The position numbers were made by a program, and so were the translations under genes. From NCBI GenBank assembly GCA_002428265.1, contig DIUR01000024.1:72000-135999 (forward strand): a stretch of DNA of 64,000 nt. Direction: 5' to 3'. How positions within the stretch are numbered: the first letter of the stretch is position 1; the number at the start of each line of letters is the position of its first letter. The notes beneath the pieces are model-generated. The model ran no database searches, was not told the DNA's origin, and saw only the letters and a list, made by a program, of their open reading frames with translations. Shown here piece after piece: positions 41,391-49,808 of this stretch. This DNA comes from Bacteriovoracaceae bacterium UBA6153 (lineage in GTDB: Bacteria > Bdellovibrionota > Bacteriovoracia > Bacteriovoracales > Bacteriovoracaceae).

Positions 41391-42470
41391 ATGCGAGATA
41401 TGGAATGTGTGCGCCAGAACCCGGCCCAAGATGAGTATTTAAAGAAGCTTTTAGCTGCGGCCAAACTAGCGCCTAAATTTATCACTTGGGAAGACTCAAA
41501 AATTTCCAGTAATTCACCACTCATTTTGATGGTGGATGAAGATCATATCGATGCTTTAATCGAAGTATGTGAAGACCGCGATCTAAAATTAATCGTGGCC
41601 CTTAACACCAGAAAAGAATTTAAACTTGTATCACGTTTTAAAGATCACTTTGATAAAATTTTTGGATTCATCGATCTGTCTCAGGAAATTGATTACAATA
41701 CACCTATTCTTTTAAACTACATTAATCTGAACTTTTCAGCTAGTGCCGTTAAGTTAGATCAATTAGCAAGTGACCTTGATAAAGTTTATGAGTTCACCAA
41801 GAGTGAGTTAACAAAAATAAAAGATCTTCACGATCGTTTGGTAAAGGTGAGAGTTGATTCACTGAAAGGTGTCACTGTAACCAGCAAATTCATGGCCGGT
41901 GAAAAAAGCGGTGGTGAGTTTTTTGATATGATTCAAACTGATGGCAATTTTTTATTCATTCAGGCAGGAAGCGATAGTTATATTCTTTCTTCACTTATTT
42001 TAAATGAGCTGGAAGTTCTAAAACTATCAACTCCTACAACCAGCAATATTGCCCAAAGTGAGCATTTTGAGAAAATGATTAATCATCATGCATCGGAGAC
42101 TGGTGCTTCTCTTAGTTATTGCATTATCAATATTGATCTAAAAACTCATCAGGTCGTCTGTCAGTTTAAAGGTAATGGATATCTCTACTACCAGGAAGAG
42201 CTAATTGATTTTTCAAAGCCTGTGAAGATGAACTTGAAGCCTAATGAGAAATTCTTTTTATTATCCAATGGCGCACTTAAAAACTTAAAAGAGTTAAACC
42301 CGAATCTTTCAGTGAAAAAATTCTATACCGACAATGCTGAGAAAAACACGAGAGATCTTATCAATGAGTTCTTCTTTGAAGTTTCAAGAAATAAGGCCGG
42401 GAACTTTTTGATCTATGATGCTTTGATGAGTGTGATTGAAGTGGAACATAAGAATCTTTATAAGTTGTAA
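41391..42470 (+). CDS. SpoIIE/PP2C-like protein with degenerate active site and pseudo-receiver domain
   Basis: 359 residues. Residues 40-115 (SPLILMVDEDHIDALIEVCEDRDLKLIVAL...IFGFIDL) resemble a response-regulator receiver fold without the phospho-acceptor set. A helical linker (KVYEFTKSELTKIKDLHDRL) follows, then a SpoIIE/RsbU-type PP2C domain: SKFMAGEKSGGEFFDMIQ matches the VGGD-[FY]-[FY]-D motif, with Glu in place of the metal Asp. The next motif, normally GDVSGKGVPA, is IQAGSDSYILSS, and the terminal DD-x-T is YDALM. Thus most metal ligands are missing, and it may be a binding-only regulator in a partner-switch pathway. AAGGAGA precedes the ATG. It diverges from the HD-GYP gene. Confidence 0.65.
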   Translation: MRDMECVRQNPAQDEYLKKLLAAAKLAPKFITWEDSKISSNSPLILMVDEDHIDALIEVCEDRDLKLIVALNTRKEFKLVSRFKDHFDKIFGFIDLSQEIDYNTPILLNYINLNFSASAVKLDQLASDLDKVYEFTKSELTKIKDLHDRLVKVRVDSLKGVTVTSKFMAGEKSGGEFFDMIQTDGNFLFIQAGSDSYILSSLILNELEVLKLSTPTTSNIAQSEHFEKMINHHASETGASLSYCIINIDLKTHQVVCQFKGNGYLYYQEELIDFSKPVKMNLKPNEKFFLLSNGALKNLKELNPNLSVKKFYTDNAEKNTRDLINEFFFEVSRNKAGNFLIYDALMSVIEVEHKNLYKL

Positions 42471-42471
42471 T

Positions 42472-42499
42472 AAAAAAGGCTCCCGAAGGAGCCTTTTTT
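42472..42499. terminator. Bidirectional terminator between convergent genes
   Basis: AAAAAAGGCTCC (42472-42483), loop CGAA, GGAGCCTTTTTT (42488-42499), a perfect 12-bp stem. It closes the PP2C-like gene on plus and the transsulfuration train on minus. Confidence 0.93.
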
Positions 42500-42505
42500 T
42501 ATTTC

Positions 42506-43756
42506 TTAAACACCTTTAAAAGCATTCTCTAAATCTTCCAATAAATCCTGAACATGCTCAATACCCACTGATAAACGAATTAAGTTATCAGAAAGCCCAA
42601 TAGATTCTCGAACCTTTTTCGGAACAGAAGCGTGAGTCATGATAGCTGGATGCTCGATCAATGATTCAACTCCACCAAGACTCTCAGCTAGAGCAAAAAG
42701 TTTTACACCTTTTAAGAACGTCATTGATTTTTTGATGTCGCCTTTTAGGAAGAAAGTAATCATCCCGCCGTAACCAAGCATTTGCTTCTTAGCAATCTCG
42801 TGTTGAGGGTGAGAAGGAAGTCCTGGATAGACAACTCTTTCAACTTTTGGGTGATTTTCAAGGAACTCAGCAATGATCATAGCGTTTTTCGCGTGAGCTT
42901 CCATACGAACAGCAAGAGTTTTTAATCCTCTTAATACTAACCACGAATCAAATGGCGAGTGACATGGGCCGATTGAGTTCTGAAGTACCCAAAGTTTGCG
43001 ATACATTTCAGTATCGTTCATCATCATGGCACCACCAACAGCATCACTATGGCCGTTAAGGTATTTTGTCATTGAGTGAAGGGCGATATCAGCTCCAAGA
43101 ACCAGAGGGTTTTGGAAGTATGGACTCATGAAAGTGTTATCTACAACCGTGATAGCTTTTGCTTTTTTAGCAATGGCCGTGACTGCCTGGATATCTGTAA
43201 TTTTTAAGAGTGGGTTTGTTGGAGTTTCAACCCAGATCATGGCAGGCTTAAATTCCTTAACTGCTTTTTCTACCGCTTTTGGATTCGTCGTATCGATGAA
43301 TTTAAAGTTGTGCATGTTTTGAAAAACTGTCGTGAAAAGTCTGTATGTTCCACCGTAAACATCGTCACCGCATAGGATGTTTGATCCAGCAGGTAACATA
43401 TGCATAATAAGCATTTCAGCAGCAAGACCAGATGACGTTACAATACAGTGCTGAGCTTGCTCTAGTGAGGCCAGGCACTCTTCTAAGCGTGATCTAGTAG
43501 GGTTGTGGGAACGTGTGTACTCATAACCTTTATGAACGCCTGGAGAGTCCTGAACAAACGTTGATGTTTGATAAATAGGAGGAATGATCGCTCCTGTTTC
43601 TTTATCTGGCTCATTACCAACGTGGATTACACGTGTAGCGATGTCGTGGATAAGTGTTTCTTTTTTTGAAACTACTTTTGTCGTTTTCGCTGTAGCTTTC
43701 GCCTTTGGTTTAGTCTTAATAGCTGTAGCTTTTTTAGGTGCAACTTTTTTCGTCAT
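42506..43756 (-). CDS. Cystathionine gamma-lyase/gamma-synthase family enzyme with Lys-rich N-terminal tail
   Basis: 416 residues. Residues 1-36 are a Lys/Ala/Thr-rich tail (VAPKKATAIKTKPKAKATAK) not part of the family. The Cys/Met metabolism PLP domain (PF01053) begins at IATRVIHVGNEPDKETGAIIPPIYQTSTF, with YEYTRSHNPTR, SSGLAAE, DDVYGGTYRLF, WVETPTNPLLKI, VVDNTFMSPYFQNPL and the PLP-Lys motif HSMTKYLNGHSD. Next to a cystathionine beta-synthase gene (7 bases), it should be a gamma-lyase making cysteine from cystathionine, though a gamma-synthase reading cannot be excluded from sequence. The tail starts at a single possible ATG, so it is a real part of the product. Confidence 0.87.
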   Translation of the reverse strand: MTKKVAPKKATAIKTKPKAKATAKTTKVVSKKETLIHDIATRVIHVGNEPDKETGAIIPPIYQTSTFVQDSPGVHKGYEYTRSHNPTRSRLEECLASLEQAQHCIVTSSGLAAEMLIMHMLPAGSNILCGDDVYGGTYRLFTTVFQNMHNFKFIDTTNPKAVEKAVKEFKPAMIWVETPTNPLLKITDIQAVTAIAKKAKAITVVDNTFMSPYFQNPLVLGADIALHSMTKYLNGHSDAVGGAMMMNDTEMYRKLWVLQNSIGPCHSPFDSWLVLRGLKTLAVRMEAHAKNAMIIAEFLENHPKVERVVYPGLPSHPQHEIAKKQMLGYGGMITFFLKGDIKKSMTFLKGVKLFALAESLGGVESLIEHPAIMTHASVPKKVRESIGLSDNLIRLSVGIEHVQDLLEDLENAFKGV

Positions 43757-43763
43757 ACAAATC

Positions 43764-45146
43764 CTACATACTCTCGCGTTTAGCGATGTAATTTAAAATA
43801 TCAATATTAGTTAATAAATTTACCGGCTGACCTTTTTCAGTTACGATCACGACATCTTTCTTTAAAAGAGAGTCAGCTACGTTGGCGAGTAGGTCATTGA
43901 TGTCAACGATCTGGTATTTATTTGAGTAAGCAAGAGATACAGAATCACTTAAAGAGAACTCACCGTTAAAGAGTGGCTTCAATAAACCGTTCTCACTTAG
44001 AACTCCTTTAATAACTCCCTGAGCGATAACTGGAAGTTGAGAAACACTTTTTTGCTCCATCACTTTAACTGCATCACCGATTGTTGCGTGGTCATCGATT
44101 GAAATCAATTTACCGTTATCTTTTCCAAGATCCTGAAGTAGGTCTTTGATAAGAACGTTGAAAGATGAATCGATGTAGCCTTTGCTCATCATCCACTCAT
44201 CGTTGAAGATCTTCGATGTGTATCTGTTTCCAGAGTCTGGAAGAATAACCAGAATCTTCTTTGGCTCTTTTAAAGTCTTAGCGTACTTGATAGCTCCAAC
44301 AACTGCAGATCCACCAGATCCACCAGTGTAGATCCCTTCTTGTTTTAATAGAGCGCGAGTCATAAGAAATGATTCTTTATCACCAACAACAACCCAGTCA
44401 TCAATCACTTTAAAGTCGTAGTTCTCAGGAATGAAGTCTTCTCCAATTCCTTCGATAACGTATGAGCGAGCTCCCGACATGTCTCCAGTTCTTGCGAACT
44501 GAGCGACAATTGATCCTTCAACGTCTACACCAACAGTCACGAGTTTTGGCATGACAGTTTTAAGATACATTGAAACACCAGTGATCGTTCCACCTGTACC
44601 AACTCCGGCCATATAAACATCGAAGTCACCTTTAGTTTGCTCGAAAATTTCAGGGCCTGTTGTGGCCACGTGAGTTTCGCGGTTCCAAAGGTTGTCGTAT
44701 TGATTGACGTAGTACGAATTAGGAATTGTTTCTGCAAGACGCTTTGAAACTGAATAGTAAGATCTTGGATCTTCCGGCTCAACATCAGTAGGGCAGACAA
44801 CAACTTTTGCACCAAAAGATTTTAGGTTGTTCACTTTTTCGATTGATTGTTTATCGGCCATAACGAAAATACATTTGTATCCGTTAACAGCTGCCCACAT
44901 TGCAAGGCCCACACCAGTATTTCCCGATGTTCCTTCGATGATTGTTCCACCTGGCTTGAGTTTGCCGGCAGCAATCGCTCTATCCATAATATATCCGCCG
45001 ATGCGGTCTTTACTTGATCCACCTGGATTTAAGTATTCAAGTTTTACATAAATTTCAGAATCCACACCCGTTGTCACTTTGTTAAGTTTCACGATAGGCG
45101 TCCATCCAATGGCATCTAAGATATTTTTCTTAGCTCCTGTCATCAT
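43764..45146 (-). CDS. cbs: Cystathionine beta-synthase with C-terminal CBS pair
   Basis: 460 residues from ATG 45146, eight bases after GGAG; the frame's first ATG at 45152 is only two bases from it. The PLP fold II core has IGWTPIVKLNKV, NPGGSSKDRIGGYIMD (PLP Lys), EGTSGNTGVGLAMWAAVNGY, AGVGTGGTITGVSMYLK and GGSGGSAV. The C-terminal 130 residues are two CBS motifs (ISIDDHATIGDAVKVMEQKSVSQLPVI and QIVDINDLLANVADSLLKKDVVIVTEKGQPVNLLT), as in eukaryotic-type CBS, where they bind a regulator such as SAM. No heme domain. It condenses serine with homocysteine. It lies between gshA and the gamma-lyase gene. Confidence 0.92.
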   Translation of the reverse strand: MMTGAKKNILDAIGWTPIVKLNKVTTGVDSEIYVKLEYLNPGGSSKDRIGGYIMDRAIAAGKLKPGGTIIEGTSGNTGVGLAMWAAVNGYKCIFVMADKQSIEKVNNLKSFGAKVVVCPTDVEPEDPRSYYSVSKRLAETIPNSYYVNQYDNLWNRETHVATTGPEIFEQTKGDFDVYMAGVGTGGTITGVSMYLKTVMPKLVTVGVDVEGSIVAQFARTGDMSGARSYVIEGIGEDFIPENYDFKVIDDWVVVGDKESFLMTRALLKQEGIYTGGSGGSAVVGAIKYAKTLKEPKKILVILPDSGNRYTSKIFNDEWMMSKGYIDSSFNVLIKDLLQDLGKDNGKLISIDDHATIGDAVKVMEQKSVSQLPVIAQGVIKGVLSENGLLKPLFNGEFSLSDSVSLAYSNKYQIVDINDLLANVADSLLKKDVVIVTEKGQPVNLLTNIDILNYIAKRESM

Positions 45147-45169
45147 AATCATATCTCCTTTAATAACTT

Positions 45170-46390
45170 CTAAAGTACTTCTTTAATCTCATAAGCTGAG
45201 GCAATTGTAGCAAGGCGAGCGATCACTGAGTACATCGCTTCTTTTGTCGTGTGGTCTTCTGCTGAATTCACAACGTCACCCATACATAATTTTCTAAAAA
45301 CCATTCCACGGCTGTTAAGATTTCCTAAGTCATCTTTTTCGCCGTTGACTCTCATGAATCCACCGATGCTTCTGCCATCGATCAGATAAATTGTAATTTC
45401 AGCAGGCATGTCATCGTACTTAATAATTGTCTCAACGCCTTCTTGAACCAGAAGGGAAGTGAACTTAATACTATTTTTACCCACATCCATTTTGTTTCTG
45501 GTTTTTCTATTCATGTTGATAATTTCTTCACCTGAAGACACAACACTGATTCCCATTCCATAAGTTCCCTGTGAAGCTTTCACAAAAACTTTTGAGCCAG
45601 GTTTTAGTTCGCTGATAAGTTCATCAACAGCAGTTCCAAGTTTTTCAAGACCACTTTTATTTTCAAAGTCGACATCTTCTACGGCCTTAAATTTTGCCTG
45701 AATAAGATCAGGATTAATTTTAAAGTGCGCGCAGAAATCATTTGCAACTTTATTGTAATAACCAAAGTGAATATTTTTTTGTCTTCTAAACCATCCGATC
45801 TTTGGAGTCGGAGAGATAACCGTTTTTACTTCTGCCCAGTCGATGGGCCATGGATTAGATTGATCGTTATTACAAATGATCATATCCATCTTGTCAGCGT
45901 TTCTATAAACTTCGCCGTCTTTCACCAGTGCTTTACAGATAATCACTTCAGCACCTGAGTTTGAAGTCAGACCTAAGCAATCAGCTCCTTCTGGAAAAAG
46001 AGTATGATCAAAACTAAGAAGGCGCACTTGATAGCCGGCATCTTCAACAATTTTCCCCAAAGTTGCCAGGTGATCCAAGTACATTAAATTTTTTGTATGA
46101 GACTCAGGAAAGATTCCTATCATTTTTGCGTTAGGGCTTAGCTTCTTTAGCGTTTCACCGGCCACTTTGCTTGCTTCTTTAAAATCAGCAGAGCAAAGAT
46201 TATTAAATCCTGCGGGAAACATATTGTGATCGACTGGAGCATATTTAGTTTTGCTCTCTCTTACGTCGACACTTGAATAAAAAGGAATTGGTAAGTCAGT
46301 TTTTTTTGCTTCGATGTAGTTATTAACTTCATCCCAGTTTTTTAAAATGAAGTTTTCTAATTCTTCTTTTGTATTAATTAAAATGCTCAT
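45170..46390 (-). CDS. gshA: Glutamate-cysteine ligase, ATP-grasp GshA type
   Basis: 406 residues. It matches the proteobacterial GshA family (PF08886, TIGR02049 type): PFYSSVDVRESKTKYAPVDHNMFPAGFNNL at about 36-65 is diagnostic. ATP-grasp features follow: KVFVKASQGTYGMGISVV (about 266-283), EITIYLIDGRSIGGFMRVN and GNLNSRGMVFRKL. It makes gamma-glutamylcysteine, the first step to glutathione. It stands immediately upstream of cbs and the gamma-lyase gene (17 and 7 bases), so the train runs from homocysteine to cysteine to the thiol. A gshB glutathione synthetase is not seen in this window. Confidence 0.88.
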   Translation of the reverse strand: MSILINTKEELENFILKNWDEVNNYIEAKKTDLPIPFYSSVDVRESKTKYAPVDHNMFPAGFNNLCSADFKEASKVAGETLKKLSPNAKMIGIFPESHTKNLMYLDHLATLGKIVEDAGYQVRLLSFDHTLFPEGADCLGLTSNSGAEVIICKALVKDGEVYRNADKMDMIICNNDQSNPWPIDWAEVKTVISPTPKIGWFRRQKNIHFGYYNKVANDFCAHFKINPDLIQAKFKAVEDVDFENKSGLEKLGTAVDELISELKPGSKVFVKASQGTYGMGISVVSSGEEIINMNRKTRNKMDVGKNSIKFTSLLVQEGVETIIKYDDMPAEITIYLIDGRSIGGFMRVNGEKDDLGNLNSRGMVFRKLCMGDVVNSAEDHTTKEAMYSVIARLATIASAYEIKEVL

Positions 46391-46406
46391 GAAACCTTCA
46401 GTGATA

Positions 46407-47453
46407 CTAGGCCTTAAATTGCAAGGCCAGACCCTTAACGTGCTCTAGCGGCGAGGGGTTGTTTATTTCATGGAATTTTAATACGTTTCTGAAGTTTTTA
46501 CTAGCAAACTCCGACAGTCTTGCCTCACGAGTCACCATTGTATTTTTAAGAGCGGAAAGCGGACTGTTTGATTCAGGCTGCCAGGCATCGAGGTAGGGAG
46601 TCAGGCACTTGTTGATAACCAGGAATAAGTCATTGTGAATGAAGTTTTCCGCTTGATCTTTAAGGCCTTGCGCTTCGTTAATCTTTTGTTGTTCCACCGA
46701 TGTTACTAAGAACCAATTAGAGAAGCTCTCTTCTTTTAACTGCGCTTGAAAATCTAGCGCATGAAGGAAAGATTCGCGGCTTTTATAAAGAGCGAGGACA
46801 GCGTCGATAAATTCTCTGACAAAGTCTGCTCCTGTCACATCTTCCAGATAACTTAAAAGCTTTTTTACACCGGTCGAAATCATCAGCGTAAAGATGTTTT
46901 TGCTCTTTGCTTTTCCATGAATGCTTTTTCCCAGGTATTCGAAAATTTCCAGGAAAGAGTGGTCAAAGAAGTTTTTGATTTTTTCAGATGACTCAAGGAA
47001 ATCGATAAAATGTTTTCCTGGTGGAGTATCTAAAATAATCGTGTCGTATACATTTCTCTCCAGCTGATGCTGAACTTCAATGATAGACATAATTTCATTC
47101 ATTCCGCCGTAAGGACGAGAAAGAGTTTTAATAATGTTTGATTCAAATTCTTCTTCTAAGCCTTTTTCTGCAGCAATTCTCTTAAGAGTTGCTCCTGGAG
47201 ACATGAGCATTGCATCGAAAGACAATTTCGGGTCTTGATCAAACATACCAAGATTAATTGTATTAACGGCGCCATCATCAACGTCAGGAAGGTTTAGAAT
47301 CTGTTTTAATCTTTTGGCCGGGTCAATAGTGATGAGAAGAACTTTTCGGCCTTGTGAGGCCAAGTGAAGAGCTCTGCCTGTGGCCACGGTTGTTTTACCA
47401 ACACCGCCTGTTCCACAAAAGAGTTCAACTTTTTTATGAGGAATCTTAATCAT
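46407..47453 (-). CDS. ArsA/Get3-family ATPase (first of a pair)
   Basis: 348 residues. P-loop VELFCGTGGVGKTTVATGRALHL with the deviant Walker A (GTGGVGKTT), ITIDPAKRLKQILNL as the A'/switch I segment, then YDTIILDTPPGKHFIDFLES (switch II/Walker B). The C-terminal half has the amphipathic helical region expected of a client- or membrane-interacting Get3-like protein. The conserved CXXC of eukaryotic Get3 is absent. There is no arsR/arsB context, so a role in arsenite efflux is unlikely; a chaperone or targeting ATPase for membrane or secreted proteins is a better guess. The start overlaps the second ATPase gene by four bases. Confidence 0.8.
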   Translation of the reverse strand: MIKIPHKKVELFCGTGGVGKTTVATGRALHLASQGRKVLLITIDPAKRLKQILNLPDVDDGAVNTINLGMFDQDPKLSFDAMLMSPGATLKRIAAEKGLEEEFESNIIKTLSRPYGGMNEIMSIIEVQHQLERNVYDTIILDTPPGKHFIDFLESSEKIKNFFDHSFLEIFEYLGKSIHGKAKSKNIFTLMISTGVKKLLSYLEDVTGADFVREFIDAVLALYKSRESFLHALDFQAQLKEESFSNWFLVTSVEQQKINEAQGLKDQAENFIHNDLFLVINKCLTPYLDAWQPESNSPLSALKNTMVTREARLSEFASKNFRNVLKFHEINNPSPLEHVKGLALQFKA

Positions 47454-48250
47454 ACAATCGCCTCCATATAGGGAGTGATTTTTTTGATAATCGCCGTCTG
47501 GCCATCCTGATCAATATGAGGAAGAGCAGGCGTAATACCTATGATATTTTTTTCAAGCTCAATCCTGTTTTTTAAAAAATCAGGAAGATCTATTTCATTA
47601 ATTTTATTTTCTTTGATGTATCTGATGAATGAATCGTTCACGATGATTTCGACCTTCAGGTCAGGTCCTGTTGTATTAGCATCAAGCTCTTTTTTTAGAT
47701 CCTGAGCTTCGTTCATCGCTAGCTCGTTAGCAAGCGTCACAATCAGAGTTTTTAAATGATTGGGCTTCGCCAAAAACTTGTGCATTTTCTCAATGTCTTT
47801 GACGATGAGACCGGCACGAAAAATCTTTTTAAAGTTAGATGATGACTCAAACATTGTGAGTGCATGCCCAGACGCGGGAGAGTCGAGGACAATTGTCAAA
47901 GTCGGATCTTTTTCAAGTTCATCAAGAATATTTCCCAGAAGAATCATGTGTCCCAGACCAGGGATCATTTGAAAAAGTGATTTGAAAAAATGAGTCTTCA
48001 TGATCCATGAAGCAATCGTAGTCGATTTTAACTTTCTTCCGATATAAGTTTCTGCACTTGAGTTGAGTTCAATATCAAGAACTGGAAGATCGAGCTCTTT
48101 CCAAAGACTTCTTTCAGGCTGCTGATAAAATGAATTGTATTTTACGTTTTGACCTTGAGACTCAAGGTATTTTGTCATGGCCATGGCCAGAGAAGTTTTT
48201 CCAACTCCGCCTTTACCTGTGAAAATATAGAGACGTTTGTATGCGCTCAT
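47450..48250 (-). CDS. ArsA/Get3-family ATPase (second of a pair)
   Basis: 266 residues, a shorter relative of the next gene. The N-terminus is RLYIFTGKGGVGKTSLAMAMTKYLESQG (deviant Walker A GKGGVGKTS). The A' segment is changed: YNSFYQQPERSLWKEL stands where ITIDPAKRL would be, so the usual D-P-A is missing. Walker B-like TIVLDSPASGHALTMFESS is retained. The change in the signalling segment suggests it cannot sense nucleotide like its partner and may form a heterodimer with it. It overlaps the OM barrel gene by one base (TAATG) and the other ATPase by four, so all three are translated together. Confidence 0.75.
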   Translation of the reverse strand: MSAYKRLYIFTGKGGVGKTSLAMAMTKYLESQGQNVKYNSFYQQPERSLWKELDLPVLDIELNSSAETYIGRKLKSTTIASWIMKTHFFKSLFQMIPGLGHMILLGNILDELEKDPTLTIVLDSPASGHALTMFESSSNFKKIFRAGLIVKDIEKMHKFLAKPNHLKTLIVTLANELAMNEAQDLKKELDANTTGPDLKVEIIVNDSFIRYIKENKINEIDLPDFLKNRIELEKNIIGITPALPHIDQDGQTAIIKKITPYMEAIV

Positions 48251-48930
48251 TAATTGAACGTATACATAGCAAGAATAAGAAGCTTCAAGTATGAACCTTC
48301 TAAATCAGCACCAACTTCCTGTCTTACATCGAATGGATCGTGGTAGTGAGCGATAACTCCAATTGTAGCTTCGCTGTTAAGTCTTAATTCAACACCAGCA
48401 CCCAAGTTCATGCCAAACACTAACTGTTCACGTGTTGGCGTAGACACCCCATTTAGGATGCGTGTCGCTTTAGGCATATAAAATCCAAAACCACCAAGAA
48501 CGAAAGGAGAGAAGGCATCAAACTGAAATCCTTTTCCTTTAATCGCAAGGGCCAGACCTTTGATCGTGACGTCGCGGTTCATGTATTTGTGTTTTGAATA
48601 ATGAGCGTTAGCTGTGAAGTCGAAAGAGTAGCTAGCTGAATAGTTATAATAAATATCAGGAGTGATCTTATCTGTTCCATGATCATGGAAGTCAGAGCGT
48701 AAAAATGTTTGCCCCAAACCGATACCAAGAGAGTGCTTATTTACATCACCTGGAATTCTTGAATCTGATGAAGTAGGGATGTTGTTACTAACTTTTTGAG
48801 CTGTCCCATCACTTGTCAGGTTATGGATATTTGGCTTCATTTGTTTTTCTTGAGCGTCTGCTCCAGAAACAAAAACACCCGCCATTAAGACGGGTGTTAT
48901 AAGAACTATTTTTAAAATTTTGTTTAGCAT
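48250..48930 (-). CDS. Outer-membrane beta-barrel protein
   Basis: 226 residues. Signal peptide MLNKILKIVLITPVLMAGVFVSGADAQE; an unstructured polar segment of about 40 residues follows. Then comes a series of alternating strands (HSLGIGLGQTFLRSDF, YSASYSFDFTANAHYS, SPFVLGGFGFYMP, LVFGMNLGAGVELRL, ATIGVIAHYHDPF, YLKLLILAMYTFN) ending in an aromatic/polar pair, typical of an 8-strand OmpW/OmpA-like barrel. No exact family is recognised. It opens the train that continues with the two Get3-like ATPases, which may assist its or other clients' targeting; that is inference. Confidence 0.75.
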   Translation of the reverse strand: MLNKILKIVLITPVLMAGVFVSGADAQEKQMKPNIHNLTSDGTAQKVSNNIPTSSDSRIPGDVNKHSLGIGLGQTFLRSDFHDHGTDKITPDIYYNYSASYSFDFTANAHYSKHKYMNRDVTIKGLALAIKGKGFQFDAFSPFVLGGFGFYMPKATRILNGVSTPTREQLVFGMNLGAGVELRLNSEATIGVIAHYHDPFDVRQEVGADLEGSYLKLLILAMYTFN

Positions 48931-48971
48931 TAAGAACCTTTATAAAAAAGAATGATCTAATGCTACTAATT

Positions 48972-49343
48972 TTAGTTTAAAGTAGTTGTAGTTTCAATAG
49001 CAGAGTTTTCATTGTTCATGAAAGGTGCTTTGAACTCAGAAACTTCGCCACCAGCTTTTCTTTCAAGAGCTTTGATGTGACCAGTAAAAGTTCCTTCTTC
49101 TGAGCGGATTACACGCTTAAGAAGTTCAACATCTCCAGCTCTAGTTGATTTTTTCTCTTGATCAAATAGAAGTTGGATTTGAGTGATGTAAGTAATGTCA
49201 TTTTTAGTTTTGTTGTCGATAACTTGGATTTCGTTACCTTCACGGATGATTTGCGCGATCTCTTCTAGAGTCACGTAACAGCTCTGGTGAGTGTCATAAA
49301 GTTTTCTGTTTTGGTAACGCTTAATGATTCTTACGTCGCTCAT
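48972..49343 (-). CDS. phaR: PhaR-type polyhydroxyalkanoate synthesis regulator
   Basis: 123 residues. The N-terminal 60 residues are the PHB/PHA accumulation regulator DNA-binding domain (PF07879): RIIKRYQNRKLYDTHQSCYVTLEEIAQIIREGNEIQVIDNKTKNDIT. The rest is charged (KKSTRAGDVELLKRVIRSEEG) and shorter than in classical PhaR, which has a second PHB_acc domain. It controls PHA granule (phasin) genes in other proteobacteria. No phaC, phaP or phasin gene is in this window. AGGGGA is found just before the ATG. It may be monocistronic. Confidence 0.85.
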   Translation of the reverse strand: MSDVRIIKRYQNRKLYDTHQSCYVTLEEIAQIIREGNEIQVIDNKTKNDITYITQIQLLFDQEKKSTRAGDVELLKRVIRSEEGTFTGHIKALERKAGGEVSEFKAPFMNNENSAIETTTTLN

Positions 49344-49808
49344 AGTATTCCCCTATTTATTTGAAGGCTAATGGCCTTGCCGAATATTGGTTTTAAGGCT
49401 TTATGCCTGAAACTTTATCTATCATATAAAAAAAGTGATGCACTCTGGTTTTGCAGACTTCAGTACTTTTTTCACTTTCGTAGTCACATTACAATCACTT
49501 CGCCCCAAAGAGGAATTTTTTTCCTTTAAAAACAAGAGGTTAGTTTGTCTTTAGCCGAAAATGGTGCCTCTCTCAGGCTTAGCGAGCCAAGAAATAGCAA
49601 CATTGAATTGATGCTGTCAAACATTTTCCCAAACAATTTTTAATGTTTGCTTCATAATTTTTAATAATGCAATTAAATCAACTAATAGGAACACAGCGAA
49701 AAATTGGCCGATTCTCTGGGGATATTGAGTTTTAGTTAAAGCAAAGCTTTCAGAAGTTCGAAAAAGATTTGAGGGAAATCATTTCCTTTAGACCGCCTCG
49801 GATGGCTT
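49344..49808. other. Long intergenic region (465 bases) without a gene
   Basis: No coding frame is convincing. It contains a CAAACATT/AATGTTTG inverted repeat (49618-49625 and 49642-49649), the palindrome GGAAAT-C-ATTTCC (49774-49786) just before the TPR gene, and a short hairpin GGCT-TAGCG-AGCC near 49576-49588. It is AT-rich and may hold divergent promoters or a small RNA, which I cannot define. Confidence 0.5.

Noticed and set aside
46407..48250. Arsenite resistance operon
   Set aside because: ArsA-like ATPases are present but no arsB, arsR, arsC or arsD; the fold alone does not prove arsenic function.
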